Source: Mesorhizobium australicum
GTDB taxonomy: Bacteria > Pseudomonadota > Alphaproteobacteria > Rhizobiales > Rhizobiaceae
Reading direction: 5' to 3'
DNA length: 64,000 nucleotides
NCBI RefSeq assembly: GCF_900177325.1
Contig: NZ_FXBL01000004.1
Span: 434,001-498,000 of the forward strand
Each line of letters begins with the position of its first letter. Position 1 is the first letter of the stretch. A program made the translations under genes and the position numbers. Below, one piece after another: positions 52,120 to 60,206 of this stretch. Under the pieces are notes generated by a model, which saw nothing but the letters and a program-made list of their open reading frames with translations, searched no databases and was not told the DNA's origin.

Positions 52120-52139
52120 CAAATGCGCTAGCGCATTTG
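52120..52139. promoter_or_regulatory. 20-bp perfect palindrome
   Basis: CAAATGCGCTAGCGCATTTG reads the same on both strands. It lies 34 bp upstream of the DUF1772-like gene and 44 bp downstream of the M23 gene; operator or terminator are both possible. Confidence 0.6.
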
Positions 52140-52182
52140 GCGGTTCCGAAACGCCGTGGCATGCCTCCATGCACCATCGACT

Positions 52183-53079
52183 TCAGAAGACGCTGTTGCG
52201 GAAAGGAAATCGTCCGTCGAACGTGATCGGCACGCCCGCATTCGTCTCGGGATCAACGGCATGGATGTGCAGATGTGGCTCGGTCGTATTGCCGGAGTTT
52301 CCAACCCGGCCGATCGGATCGCCGGCACTGACCTGCTGACCGGCCTCCACGCTGACGCTGCCCTCCTGCAGATGTGCGAGTTCGACCTGCAGCCCATCGC
52401 ACAGAAGCACCACGAGGTTTCCGGCCAGGTTGTCCGGGTCCGCATTCGGCGGCGTCAGGTCCGGAAGTCCTGTCACGACGCGGGTGACGCTTCCAGCGCA
52501 AGGACTTACCACCGGCTTGCCGAAGATCTCGTAGCGATCGAGATCGTCCGGAAGGATTCCTGATGCACGGAACCCCGCTTGCCCGATCGCGGTGATGTCG
52601 GCGGCGAAACGCTGCGCGTCATGGCTGGCATGCTTGTTGAGCAGCGTGACGCCGCCGCCCTGGCCGACAACGAAACGCCCGTCGCGGAGCGGGAAGGCAA
52701 GGTCCCTGGCCTGGTTGGGCGGCACTGTGCCGCTGACAACATACACAATGGCAGCCCCGAAGGCAGCCAGTGACACAACCGTGGGAATGCGCTGCCGAAA
52801 GAACGCTCGTCTATCACTTGGCGCAAAGGGACGCCGGACATGGACGATCAGGGAAGCGAGGATCGAAACCGCAAGAACGGCCAACAGCACGAACTGCAGA
52901 TAGTAGCCCGCTATGTCCCAGCGACCGACGAGGATGATGAGCGCGACGAACACGCACGCGTCGACAACGACGAGCAGCCAGCCGAGAATCGAAGGCTCGT
53001 CCAGGCGCCAGATGCGCCAGGCGTAGAACAGCGGAAGTCCGATGCAGACGACCAGCAGGATGACCACAACGAAGAACAT
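52183..53079 (-). CDS. M23 peptidase with N-terminal membrane region
   Basis: 298 residues. Three transmembrane helices in the first 115 residues (FFVVVILLVVCIGLPLFYAW, then about 33-50, 60-80 and 98-115), followed by a periplasmic M23/LytM-like domain with LNKHASHDAQRFAADI (HxxxD-type zinc ligands) and TEPHLHIHA (HxH). It may cleave peptidoglycan cross-links or act as a regulator. It starts 15 bp after the VOC gene, probably in one transcript. Confidence 0.85.
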   Translation of the reverse strand: MFFVVVILLVVCIGLPLFYAWRIWRLDEPSILGWLLVVVDACVFVALIILVGRWDIAGYYLQFVLLAVLAVSILASLIVHVRRPFAPSDRRAFFRQRIPTVVSLAAFGAAIVYVVSGTVPPNQARDLAFPLRDGRFVVGQGGGVTLLNKHASHDAQRFAADITAIGQAGFRASGILPDDLDRYEIFGKPVVSPCAGSVTRVVTGLPDLTPPNADPDNLAGNLVVLLCDGLQVELAHLQEGSVSVEAGQQVSAGDPIGRVGNSGNTTEPHLHIHAVDPETNAGVPITFDGRFPFRNSVF

Positions 53080-53094
53080 GCGAGACCACCGGAC

Positions 53095-53499
53095 TCAGCC
53101 TGCCGCGGCACCACGGACGCAGGCCTCGATGTTGTTGCCGTCCGGATCGAGAACGAATGCTCCGTAGTAGTCACCGGCGCCTTCTCGCGGACCGGGTGCG
53201 CCATTGTCGCGGCCGCCTGCCGCGATCGCAGCGCTATGAAATGCGTCCACGGCCTCCTTGCTCGGCGCAACGAAGGCGATGTGCATCTGGTTCAGGCCGG
53301 CCCGCGACCCTTCGGCCCAATAGGATGGACGGGTCGTCCCGATCCAGAGATAGGGAATCGGCTCCTCGGCGCTACGACCGAACAGGAACGATTCCGGGCT
53401 GTTGCTTTTGGTGGCCAGGCCAAGCGTGTCGGCTATCGCGTCATAGAAGAGGCGCGCCTTTGCGAGGTCGGAGACCACTATGCCTGTGTGATCGAGCAT
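53095..53499 (-). CDS. VOC-family (glyoxalase-like) protein
   Basis: 134 residues. Vicinal-oxygen-chelate fold of two beta-alpha-beta-beta-beta modules: LDHTGIVVSDLAKARLFYDAIAD with a first metal-ligand His, QMHIAFVAPSKEAVDAFHSAAI with the second, ending FVLDPDGNNIEACV with Glu. Substrate unknown. An EcfG-type promoter lies so close (53508-53532) that the mRNA would be nearly leaderless. Confidence 0.88.
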   Translation of the reverse strand: MLDHTGIVVSDLAKARLFYDAIADTLGLATKSNSPESFLFGRSAEEPIPYLWIGTTRPSYWAEGSRAGLNQMHIAFVAPSKEAVDAFHSAAIAAGGRDNGAPGPREGAGDYYGAFVLDPDGNNIEACVRGAAAG

Positions 53500-53507
53500 G
53501 CTGCGAG

Positions 53508-53532
53508 AACGGTTGCCCGACCCTCAGGTTCC
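53508..53532 (-). promoter_or_regulatory. EcfG-type promoter of the VOC-M23 operon
   Basis: Minus strand: GGAAC (53532-53528), 16 bp, CGTT (53511-53508), only 8 bp before the ATG at 53499. Perfect consensus, implying a transcription start within a few bases of the start codon. Confidence 0.7.
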
Positions 53533-53701
53533 GCATGCGTCGCCACGGCGAAGAGCGAGGCGAAAGATCGCCGGACCTCACATGGCGCCGGCATGCCCGT
53601 CTCCTTCGATCCTGCTTCCGCTCGCGTCGGCGTCTGCCTTAGCGTGTTCTGACGGACCAGCGGGATAGCCATGTCGCGTGTTCTGTTCAGTCACAGGAAA
53701 T

Positions 53702-54073
53702 TTACTCCTGCCTGGTCGATAACCACCACGTAGTTCCTGACGGATCTACGATCCCACCACGCAAATCAGGATCGTCTTTTCTCACCGGCTCCTGCACGGG
53801 CTTGCCCCCGGCCTGTCGGGCAAGCTCAAAGCTAGTCCGAACATCGGGAACATAAACATGGATATGAGCGACGCTGCCGCTCCCTTTCCACTGACCCACC
53901 ATTAGGATCGTGTCGTCAATTCGTATTTCGGCATGGGCTATGGCATCACCTTCTGCGCGGTGGATGAGCTCCGGCTCGGTGTCGAAAACTGCCTTGATAA
54001 AGTCGAGCGTTGCCTGGGCATCGTCGACGATCAGATACGGCGAAAGGCTATTGTGACCTTCTGGTTTGAACAT
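53702..54073 (-). CDS. VOC-family (PhnB/glyoxalase-like) protein
   Basis: 123 residues: SPYLIVDDAQATLDFIKAVFDTEPELIHR, AHAEIRIDDTILMVGQW, HIHVYVPDVRTSFELARQAGG and GGIVDPSGTTWWLSTR, the typical two-module VOC pattern of the PhnB/YraH subgroup. Function unknown. Single gene, no EcfG motif seen; overlapped by no other CDS. Confidence 0.85.
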   Translation of the reverse strand: MFKPEGHNSLSPYLIVDDAQATLDFIKAVFDTEPELIHRAEGDAIAHAEIRIDDTILMVGQWKGSGSVAHIHVYVPDVRTSFELARQAGGKPVQEPVRKDDPDLRGGIVDPSGTTWWLSTRQE

Positions 54074-54263
54074 GGTGTCCTCCTTGCAACTACCGGTAAA
54101 CGCACGAGAGGCTCATTAGATCGAACTGCTTTGACAGCGTGGACTAACACGAACCGCCAGGAGGCTCGTCGCAGTGACCATCTGTAGCGCAGTCTGCTAT
54201 CACCACCGAATTGCTTCACCTTCCGCCCGGCGGGATGGCCGGCGTTTTGGACGTTCTTGACGC

Positions 54264-54518
54264 TCACTTTCCGCCATCCCTCCCTGCCGTTGCTTCGTCC
54301 TCGTTCATTCGCGCGCTGAGCGGATATCTCCGGTTGAGCGCGCGCATATTGATAATCGCGAAGGCGATCGGAAAGAAGATCAACCCGCATGTCATGACCG
54401 AAAGGCTGCTCATCTGGATGCGCACGTCGAAGAAGACGGCAGCGGAAAACGCCAGAAGCGCGAGCAGCAAGAAGCCGTTATAGACCCACAGGGATCTCGA
54501 CCCTTTGTTTTCCAACAC
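54264..54518 (-). CDS. Small two-helix membrane protein
   Basis: 84 residues, GTG start with GGGGGAG upstream. Two transmembrane helices: WVYNGFLLLALLAFSAAVFFDV and LSVMTCGLIFFPIAFAIINM, a basic and acidic C-terminal tail. No recognised family. Confidence 0.7.
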   Translation of the reverse strand: MLENKGSRSLWVYNGFLLLALLAFSAAVFFDVRIQMSSLSVMTCGLIFFPIAFAIINMRALNRRYPLSARMNEDEATAGRDGGK

Positions 54519-54847
54519 ACGCTCCCCCCGGCAACGGCATGCAGAAGCGCTTCAAAGCTCCCATGCCATCGGCGCATCTAGGGTGGTGACGGAGGGGAGC
54601 CAGTGGCCCGCCGTAGCTAATGGCTGAGCCATTGTGACGCGGGGCATTCCGCATTGGCAGTGCGGCCAAGGTCCAACCGGCGCGCGGTGTCCAGAGGGGG
54701 CAGCGTCGGGGGCGGACCGATCAAGGAACACGAGCTTCGCGTTCGTCGATACGGACATCTATTGCCAGCTCCGCTCCGCTGCGGTCGCTAGCCGGAACCC
54801 TATTAAGTTCCAGAGAGTTACAGGCAGCCAACCCGCGGGTGCCTTGA
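54519..54847. other. 329-bp intergenic region upstream of the GAF-PAS kinase
   Basis: No gene supported. The EcfG-like element 54794-54819 and the palindrome GGAAC-N8-GTTCC within it are the only features noted. Confidence 0.45.
54794..54819 (+). promoter_or_regulatory. Candidate EcfG-type promoter of the HWE-type kinase
   Basis: GGAAC (54794-54798), 17 bp, AGTT (54816-54819), 28 bp before the ATG. One mismatch and one base longer spacing than the best consensus. Confidence 0.45.
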
Positions 54848-56332
54848 ATGGACGAGACCAAACGACTGAGCCTTCTCAAGCGGTACGACATCCTCGACAC
54901 TCCACCGGAGGCCGCGTTCGACCACATCGTCGACATCGTCGCCCGAATTCTGGACATGCCGTTCTCGCTCGTATCGTTCGTCGATGAGGCCAGGGTCTGG
55001 TTCAAGGCGCGTCATGGCATGCAGGATAACGAGATCGTGCGACTGCCTGGCTTCTGCGCGTCCGCGATCGAACAGGACGGTCCCTGGTTCATTAACGATG
55101 CAGCGACCGATCCTGTTTGCGCGAGGCACCCTTGGGTCACAGGCGACGCGCAGGTTCGTTCCTACGCAGGTATCCCCCTCAAAGTGCCGGAGGGGCCTTG
55201 TCTCGGCATGCTCTGCGCCATGGACACGAAGCCGAGATGCCTCGCAGCACGCGAGCGTGAGATGCTCAGCGAACTGGCCGCACTCGTTGTCGACAAGCTG
55301 ATCTCGCGGTCGGCTTCGAAGGCTGCGCTCTGGGAGAAGGACGTGGCGGTTGGCGTTGCAGGAGAGTTGGCAGACCAGAGCAGGCTGCTCACGGCCATGG
55401 TTCAATCCTCACAGGACGCGATCATCACCAAGGATCTGGCAGGCAGGATCACGTCCTGGAATACTGCCGCTGAGCGCATGTTCGGCTTCGCCGAGGCCGA
55501 GATGATGGGTCAATCGGGTCTTCGCATTATCCCGTCCGACCGTCACGCCGAGGAGGCCTTCGTGTTGTCTTCGATTGCCGACGGGCAGTCCGTCAATCAT
55601 TATGAGACCGTTCGACAGCACCGGAGCGGTCGGCAGATCCCGATTTCGATCACCGTTTCGCCGATTAGGGACGACCAGGACCGGGTAATCGGCGCTTCAA
55701 AGATAATCCGAGACATCACGGATCAAAAGGACAGCCAGAGCCGGATCAAAGCGCTCATGAAAGAGGTCAACCATCGGGTCAAGAACCAGTACGCCATCAT
55801 CCTGTCCATGCTTCGTCAGACCGGCAGGACGACGCAGAATCAAGCTGAGTTTGAAGGCAGGATCCGTGAACGCATCATGGCGCTCTCGCGCTCGCACGAC
55901 CTGTTGGTGAATACAGACTGGCGAGGCACGACGATCGAAGAACTCGTCGCGTCACAGATCGAACCTTTCGCTAACCGGGAGCGGGTTTCTTCCGGAGGGC
56001 CCCCGGTCCTCCTGTCACCGTCGGCGGCCCAGTATCTGGGCATGGCCTTGCACGAGCTCTCCATCCACTCGGCAGAACACGGAGCGATGGCGCAGGGCGA
56101 TGGACTGGTGGACATCCGCTGGTCGATTGATGAACGCGACGATGGGCCTTGGCTTCGTCTGTCATGGGACGAGTTGGACGGGCCGGACGTGAGTCATATT
56201 GTTGAAGGCGGATTTGCGCAGACTATCCTTCAACGGATGGCCCCCGACGCCGTAAGCGGGCGAGGCCGCATTGACTCTGCTGACGGTCATCTGACCTGGA
56301 CGATCGACGCCCCGCTCAACAGCCTATCCTAA
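54848..56332 (+). CDS. GAF-PAS HWE/HisKA_2-type sensor kinase, degenerate catalytic site
   Basis: 494 residues. GAF domain (about 15-165: DILDTPPEAAFDHIVDIVARI, GIPLKVPEGPCLGMLC), PAS domain (about 180-300: AMVQSSQDAIITKDLAGRITSWN, ending ASKIIRDITDQKDS), then a HisKA_2/HWE part with phospho-acceptor His in LMKEVNHRVKNQYAIILSML. The ATP-binding region is odd: the N-box reads ALHELSIHSAEHGA, with the usual Asn replaced by His, and the W-x-E-x-GG motif is WDELDGP. It may be a pseudokinase or a phosphotransfer/anti-sigma-like regulator rather than an ATP-dependent kinase. Confidence 0.88.
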   Translation: MDETKRLSLLKRYDILDTPPEAAFDHIVDIVARILDMPFSLVSFVDEARVWFKARHGMQDNEIVRLPGFCASAIEQDGPWFINDAATDPVCARHPWVTGDAQVRSYAGIPLKVPEGPCLGMLCAMDTKPRCLAAREREMLSELAALVVDKLISRSASKAALWEKDVAVGVAGELADQSRLLTAMVQSSQDAIITKDLAGRITSWNTAAERMFGFAEAEMMGQSGLRIIPSDRHAEEAFVLSSIADGQSVNHYETVRQHRSGRQIPISITVSPIRDDQDRVIGASKIIRDITDQKDSQSRIKALMKEVNHRVKNQYAIILSMLRQTGRTTQNQAEFEGRIRERIMALSRSHDLLVNTDWRGTTIEELVASQIEPFANRERVSSGGPPVLLSPSAAQYLGMALHELSIHSAEHGAMAQGDGLVDIRWSIDERDDGPWLRLSWDELDGPDVSHIVEGGFAQTILQRMAPDAVSGRGRIDSADGHLTWTIDAPLNSLS

Positions 56333-56362
56333 ACGTGAAGCCGGAACGCCGCATTACGCGAT

Positions 56363-59188
56363 TCATGCCCGGCGCTTTCTCGTCGATAAACCAACGCGCG
56401 GAGGGACATCTGAACGGGTGGTACGGTTCTTATCTGACTCGAACGCCAGATAGGCGGGAATTTCCGCCGCCGACATTGGGCGTGCGATGAAATATCCCTG
56501 CACTTGGTCGCAGTTCTCAGCGATCCATTCGAACTGCTCGGCCGTTTCTACACCTTCGGCGGTTACGTGCATCCCGAGCGTTCGCGCGAGATCAACAACG
56601 GTCCGGACTATCGCTTTACTCTTGGCGTCCGCCGGAACGCTCCTGATGAAGGAGCGGTCGATCTTCAATTTGCTGAACTGGAAACGCTGTAGATAGCTGA
56701 GCGAGGAATAGCCGGTACCGAAATCATCCAGTGCGATGCCTACGCCCAGATGGTTGATTTCCGTCAGAATCGGGAGGTTTGTCTCACTGAGCAGCGCCGA
56801 CTCTGTGACCTCCAGTTCCAGTCGACGATGATCGATGCATGTATCCATCAAAGCGGTAATGATCGTGTCCAGGAACTGTGCGTGGGCAAGCTGGCGCGTA
56901 GAGATGTTGACCGCGACGGATAACTCTTCGGGCCACTTTGCTGCTTCCGCAAGGGCCGCTCGTAGTGCCCATTCGCCGATGGCAATTATCAGTCCGCTTT
57001 CCTCCGCCAGGGGAATGAATTCGTCAGGGCGAATCATGCCGCGGCTCGGGTGTCGCCATCTAAGCAGCGCCTCGAACCCCCCTGTCCGACGCGACGCAGT
57101 GTCCAGCAGAGGCTGATATGCAAGCTCCAGCTCTCCGTTCTCGGCTGCGTGGGCTAGGTCGGCCATCAACGCCCAACGGTCCCGGATGCGCGCTTCCATG
57201 CTGGGTTCGAACAGCATGACGCGGCCCCGGCCAGCGGCCTTGGCATCGTAGAGCGCAATATCGGCTTTGATGAACAGGTCGGCGCGCCCGGCACCTGCAT
57301 GCGTGGAGGCGATGCCAACGCTCGCGCCTACTGTCAGGGAGTGACCCAGTTCAACGATCGGTCTCGACAACGTTTCGACGACTTGAATGCCCAACCGAAC
57401 CAATTCGCGGGGAAGCCAGTTTTCCAGCACAATGGCGAACTCGTCGCCGCCGAGACGCGCGACGAGAGTATGTTGGGGCACGCAATTCCGCACCCGCTTT
57501 GCAACCTCTACCAGAACGGCGTCTCCGACCGCGTGTCCTTTCGTGTCGTTGATCTCCTTAAAGAAGTCGAGGTCAATCACAAGAACGGCGCGGCTGTCGT
57601 TCGCCCCAAGTTCTTCCTCTATTCTCCGATTGAATACGCTCCGACTGAATAGTCCTGTCAGGAAATCGTGCTGGGCAAGATGCTCGTTCTCCTCCCGGAT
57701 ACGCCTCTGCTCTGTGATATCGCGGAAAAACAAGGAGATTCCGTTCCCTGTAGGGAATGCGCGCAGATCGAGCCACATCTGACGAGCAGGGCTGAAGACC
57801 TCCACCTCCCACGGCTCGCCGGTGGCCAGAACACGCTCAAGCGACGGTTCAAATATTTCACGCTCGTCGCGCCTGAATAGGTTCCAGTACCGACTCCCAA
57901 CTCCGAACTCAGCCAACTCCGGCACGAGTTCGAGTGCTCGGCGATTGAAGAACCTGATAGTCCAGTCGAGATCGAGAACCAGGACGCTATCACTCGTTGA
58001 TTCCAGCACGGATGTGAGCTGATCTTCGCTTTCGGAGAGCTTAAAGAGACGTTCTTCGGCTATGCTATGAAGATCCCTGCGTGTCTTGATCACCCAGAGT
58101 TCACGAAGCCCGACCGTTAGCGTGAGAACGATTGTCAGACACGCTGCGAAGTACTGGTATAGGCCGCGCCCGAAAGCGCCCGAGATTGTGCCTGTTATGA
58201 GGATCAGAAACAGGATCAGCGCGGGGACAGCCGCCTGTCCGAGCAGGCGGGGCTTCTCCTGCTTCCCGTCGTCAAATTCGATTTCGGGTGCACGCGCAAG
58301 AAGGATGTGCTCGATCGCCGCCCAAGCGACGGTCAACGCGGAGATCATCCAAAGAAGGTGCGCCCACCCCCCGACCTGAAAAACGTCGCGCATGAGCTGG
58401 GAGGCATAGATCAGATCGGCAGCAGCCTCCACGAGCACTGCTACGCAGAGCAGTGCAATTGGCAAGCGGCGGGCACCACTCGGGTAGAGGACCAAGCGGA
58501 TAACCGCCAAGGCAGCTACACTTCCCCACAATGCCGGATAAAGGAATGCCACCATGGTGGCGAACTCGTTCAGCAACGAGTCCTTTATTTCGTAGTGCAG
58601 AAGAAATCGCACTCCGAATATGACAGCGCCATACAATAGAATGAAATTGCATGCGGTGATCATCAGCGGCAGGGACTGCCGACGACCATATATCATGATA
58701 CCCGCTGCAAAAAGCAGCGCCATCAGAAAGAAGGCCAAGTCAGGAAGCGTTGGAAATGCTTTGACGTCCCCGCTAAGGGCGGCCAGAATATAGGCTATGT
58801 TCCCGACCAAGTAAAAAAGAGAACCTGCAGCAAGAAGCTGCCACGCGGTTCTGTCGCGCCCCTTGCTAGCCAAAGCGGCCAGGCAGCCGAGAACAAAGGC
58901 CGCAAGTGGCCCAGCTAACTGTAGCGCCGCGAGCCAAGTCGTGGAAATGTCCTCATTCCAAGACGCCCAGCGCGGCAGGTTCCACAGCGCGGCGAGGCTG
59001 CCCGCGGCAACCGCCCCGAGGCACACCCTCGATAGAACTGCTCTTCGCGCCAGCTTCATACGAATGATTGGGCACAAAATCGTAGTCATATTGCTAATGA
59101 GTTCGGACCAAGGCGGGACATCTAGTCCTTTGGGCTTCCCTTCGTCATATGCAGGCGGAGCGGTCGACGGAACAGCCGGCCGCACCAC
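56363..59188 (-). CDS. Membrane PAS-GGDEF-EAL c-di-GMP protein
   Basis: 941 residues from a GTG pair at 59188/59185 (GGAGGAG upstream). About ten transmembrane helices in residues 40-360 form an MHYT-like or MASE sensor, then a PAS domain (LESTSDSVLVLDLDWTIRFFN, about 385-490), a GGDEF domain with intact RLGGDEF and an EAL domain with GFEALLRW, VAVNIS and DDFGTGYSS. Both catalytic signatures look intact, so it could make and break c-di-GMP; no RxxD inhibitory site precedes GGDEF. Divergent from the single-domain cyclase. Confidence 0.92.
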   Translation of the reverse strand: MVRPAVPSTAPPAYDEGKPKGLDVPPWSELISNMTTILCPIIRMKLARRAVLSRVCLGAVAAGSLAALWNLPRWASWNEDISTTWLAALQLAGPLAAFVLGCLAALASKGRDRTAWQLLAAGSLFYLVGNIAYILAALSGDVKAFPTLPDLAFFLMALLFAAGIMIYGRRQSLPLMITACNFILLYGAVIFGVRFLLHYEIKDSLLNEFATMVAFLYPALWGSVAALAVIRLVLYPSGARRLPIALLCVAVLVEAAADLIYASQLMRDVFQVGGWAHLLWMISALTVAWAAIEHILLARAPEIEFDDGKQEKPRLLGQAAVPALILFLILITGTISGAFGRGLYQYFAACLTIVLTLTVGLRELWVIKTRRDLHSIAEERLFKLSESEDQLTSVLESTSDSVLVLDLDWTIRFFNRRALELVPELAEFGVGSRYWNLFRRDEREIFEPSLERVLATGEPWEVEVFSPARQMWLDLRAFPTGNGISLFFRDITEQRRIREENEHLAQHDFLTGLFSRSVFNRRIEEELGANDSRAVLVIDLDFFKEINDTKGHAVGDAVLVEVAKRVRNCVPQHTLVARLGGDEFAIVLENWLPRELVRLGIQVVETLSRPIVELGHSLTVGASVGIASTHAGAGRADLFIKADIALYDAKAAGRGRVMLFEPSMEARIRDRWALMADLAHAAENGELELAYQPLLDTASRRTGGFEALLRWRHPSRGMIRPDEFIPLAEESGLIIAIGEWALRAALAEAAKWPEELSVAVNISTRQLAHAQFLDTIITALMDTCIDHRRLELEVTESALLSETNLPILTEINHLGVGIALDDFGTGYSSLSYLQRFQFSKLKIDRSFIRSVPADAKSKAIVRTVVDLARTLGMHVTAEGVETAEQFEWIAENCDQVQGYFIARPMSAAEIPAYLAFESDKNRTTRSDVPPRVGLSTRKRRA

Positions 59189-59211
59189 ACCGCTCCTCCA
59201 TATGCTAAAAC

Positions 59212-59232
59212 TTTAGGGGCTTACTCCCTAAA
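59212..59232. promoter_or_regulatory. Inverted repeat between two GGDEF genes
   Basis: TTTAGGG (59212-59218) pairs with CCCTAAA (59226-59232), 7-nt loop, in the divergent region between the two GGDEF genes. Possible operator. Confidence 0.35.
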
Positions 59233-59310
59233 CCTTTAGTCGTTGAGGCATAGGATGTGCTGCTTAAAGAGGTGGCCTTGTGATCGACTTCTCGCCAACG
59301 AGCGTAACGC

Positions 59311-60060
59311 GTGTCTACATACTCACGGCTGGGCACCCTCGCCTGTATTCTTGCCGCGCTGGTACTGGACGGCTTTCTGCAGGAATCTGGGCGCTGGGAA
59401 CTCGGCGACCGTTGGATCAACAACGTGCTGATTCCGCTGGTCGTGGCGCCGCCGTTCTTTGGATTTCTTCTGAGCAAGCTACGGGAACTTTCGCTCGCAC
59501 ACGCCGCGCTTTCCCGCGTCGCCTCGCGCGATCCATTGACGGACTGTCTGAACCGCAGAGCATTTTCCTCCCTCATTGAGGCCTACCTTGAGCGCTTCGA
59601 CGCCAACAGGGGAAGATCGGTCGGGGCGCTGCTTATACTCGACGTGGACAACTTCAAGTCGGTGAATGACAGCTTTGGCCATGACGAGGGGGATGAGGCG
59701 CTTCGACTGATTGCCCGCGTTGTCCAATCGAACGTGCGCGAGCTAGATCTTGTGGCGCGACTTGGCGGGGAAGAGTTTGGCGTGTTTTTGCCTAGCACTG
59801 ATCCAAAGGTAGCTCACTCTGTAGCGGAGCGTATTCGCACGGCTGTTGAGGATGCACCTTTCTTTCCATCCGGCAAGCGACACGCGCTGTCCCTCAGCGT
59901 CGGCGGAACCACGTTCTCGACCCGTGCAACCTATCTGCAGCTTTATCGCCATGCAGATCGCCGGCTGTATCTCGCGAAAAACGCGGGGCGGAATCGTGTT
60001 TGCATCGCAGACTACTTCGACGGCTCATCTGAGAATCAACAACTGTTGGGCGTTGCGTAG
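59311..60060 (+). CDS. GGDEF diguanylate cyclase
   Basis: 249 residues from a GTG start. One or two transmembrane helices (ACILAALVLDGFL, VLIPLVVAPPFFGFLL) then a GGDEF domain with the active variant RLGGEEF and an RxxD allosteric site (RELD) five residues upstream, the layout of product-inhibited cyclases. Ends with an acidic tail. It would synthesise c-di-GMP from two GTP. Confidence 0.9.
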   Translation: MSTYSRLGTLACILAALVLDGFLQESGRWELGDRWINNVLIPLVVAPPFFGFLLSKLRELSLAHAALSRVASRDPLTDCLNRRAFSSLIEAYLERFDANRGRSVGALLILDVDNFKSVNDSFGHDEGDEALRLIARVVQSNVRELDLVARLGGEEFGVFLPSTDPKVAHSVAERIRTAVEDAPFFPSGKRHALSLSVGGTTFSTRATYLQLYRHADRRLYLAKNAGRNRVCIADYFDGSSENQQLLGVA

Positions 60061-60206
60061 TTTAATTTGACAAAACGTCTTCTCTCCGGTTGGCGAGCCC
60101 AATTCGGTGACGAGTGCCGTGGAATATTCTACGGGTTGCACACCTGCCGTTTACTCAGATTTGACACTCTGCGATTGTGCTCGGTGCAAGTGTGGTATTG
60201 TTCTGC

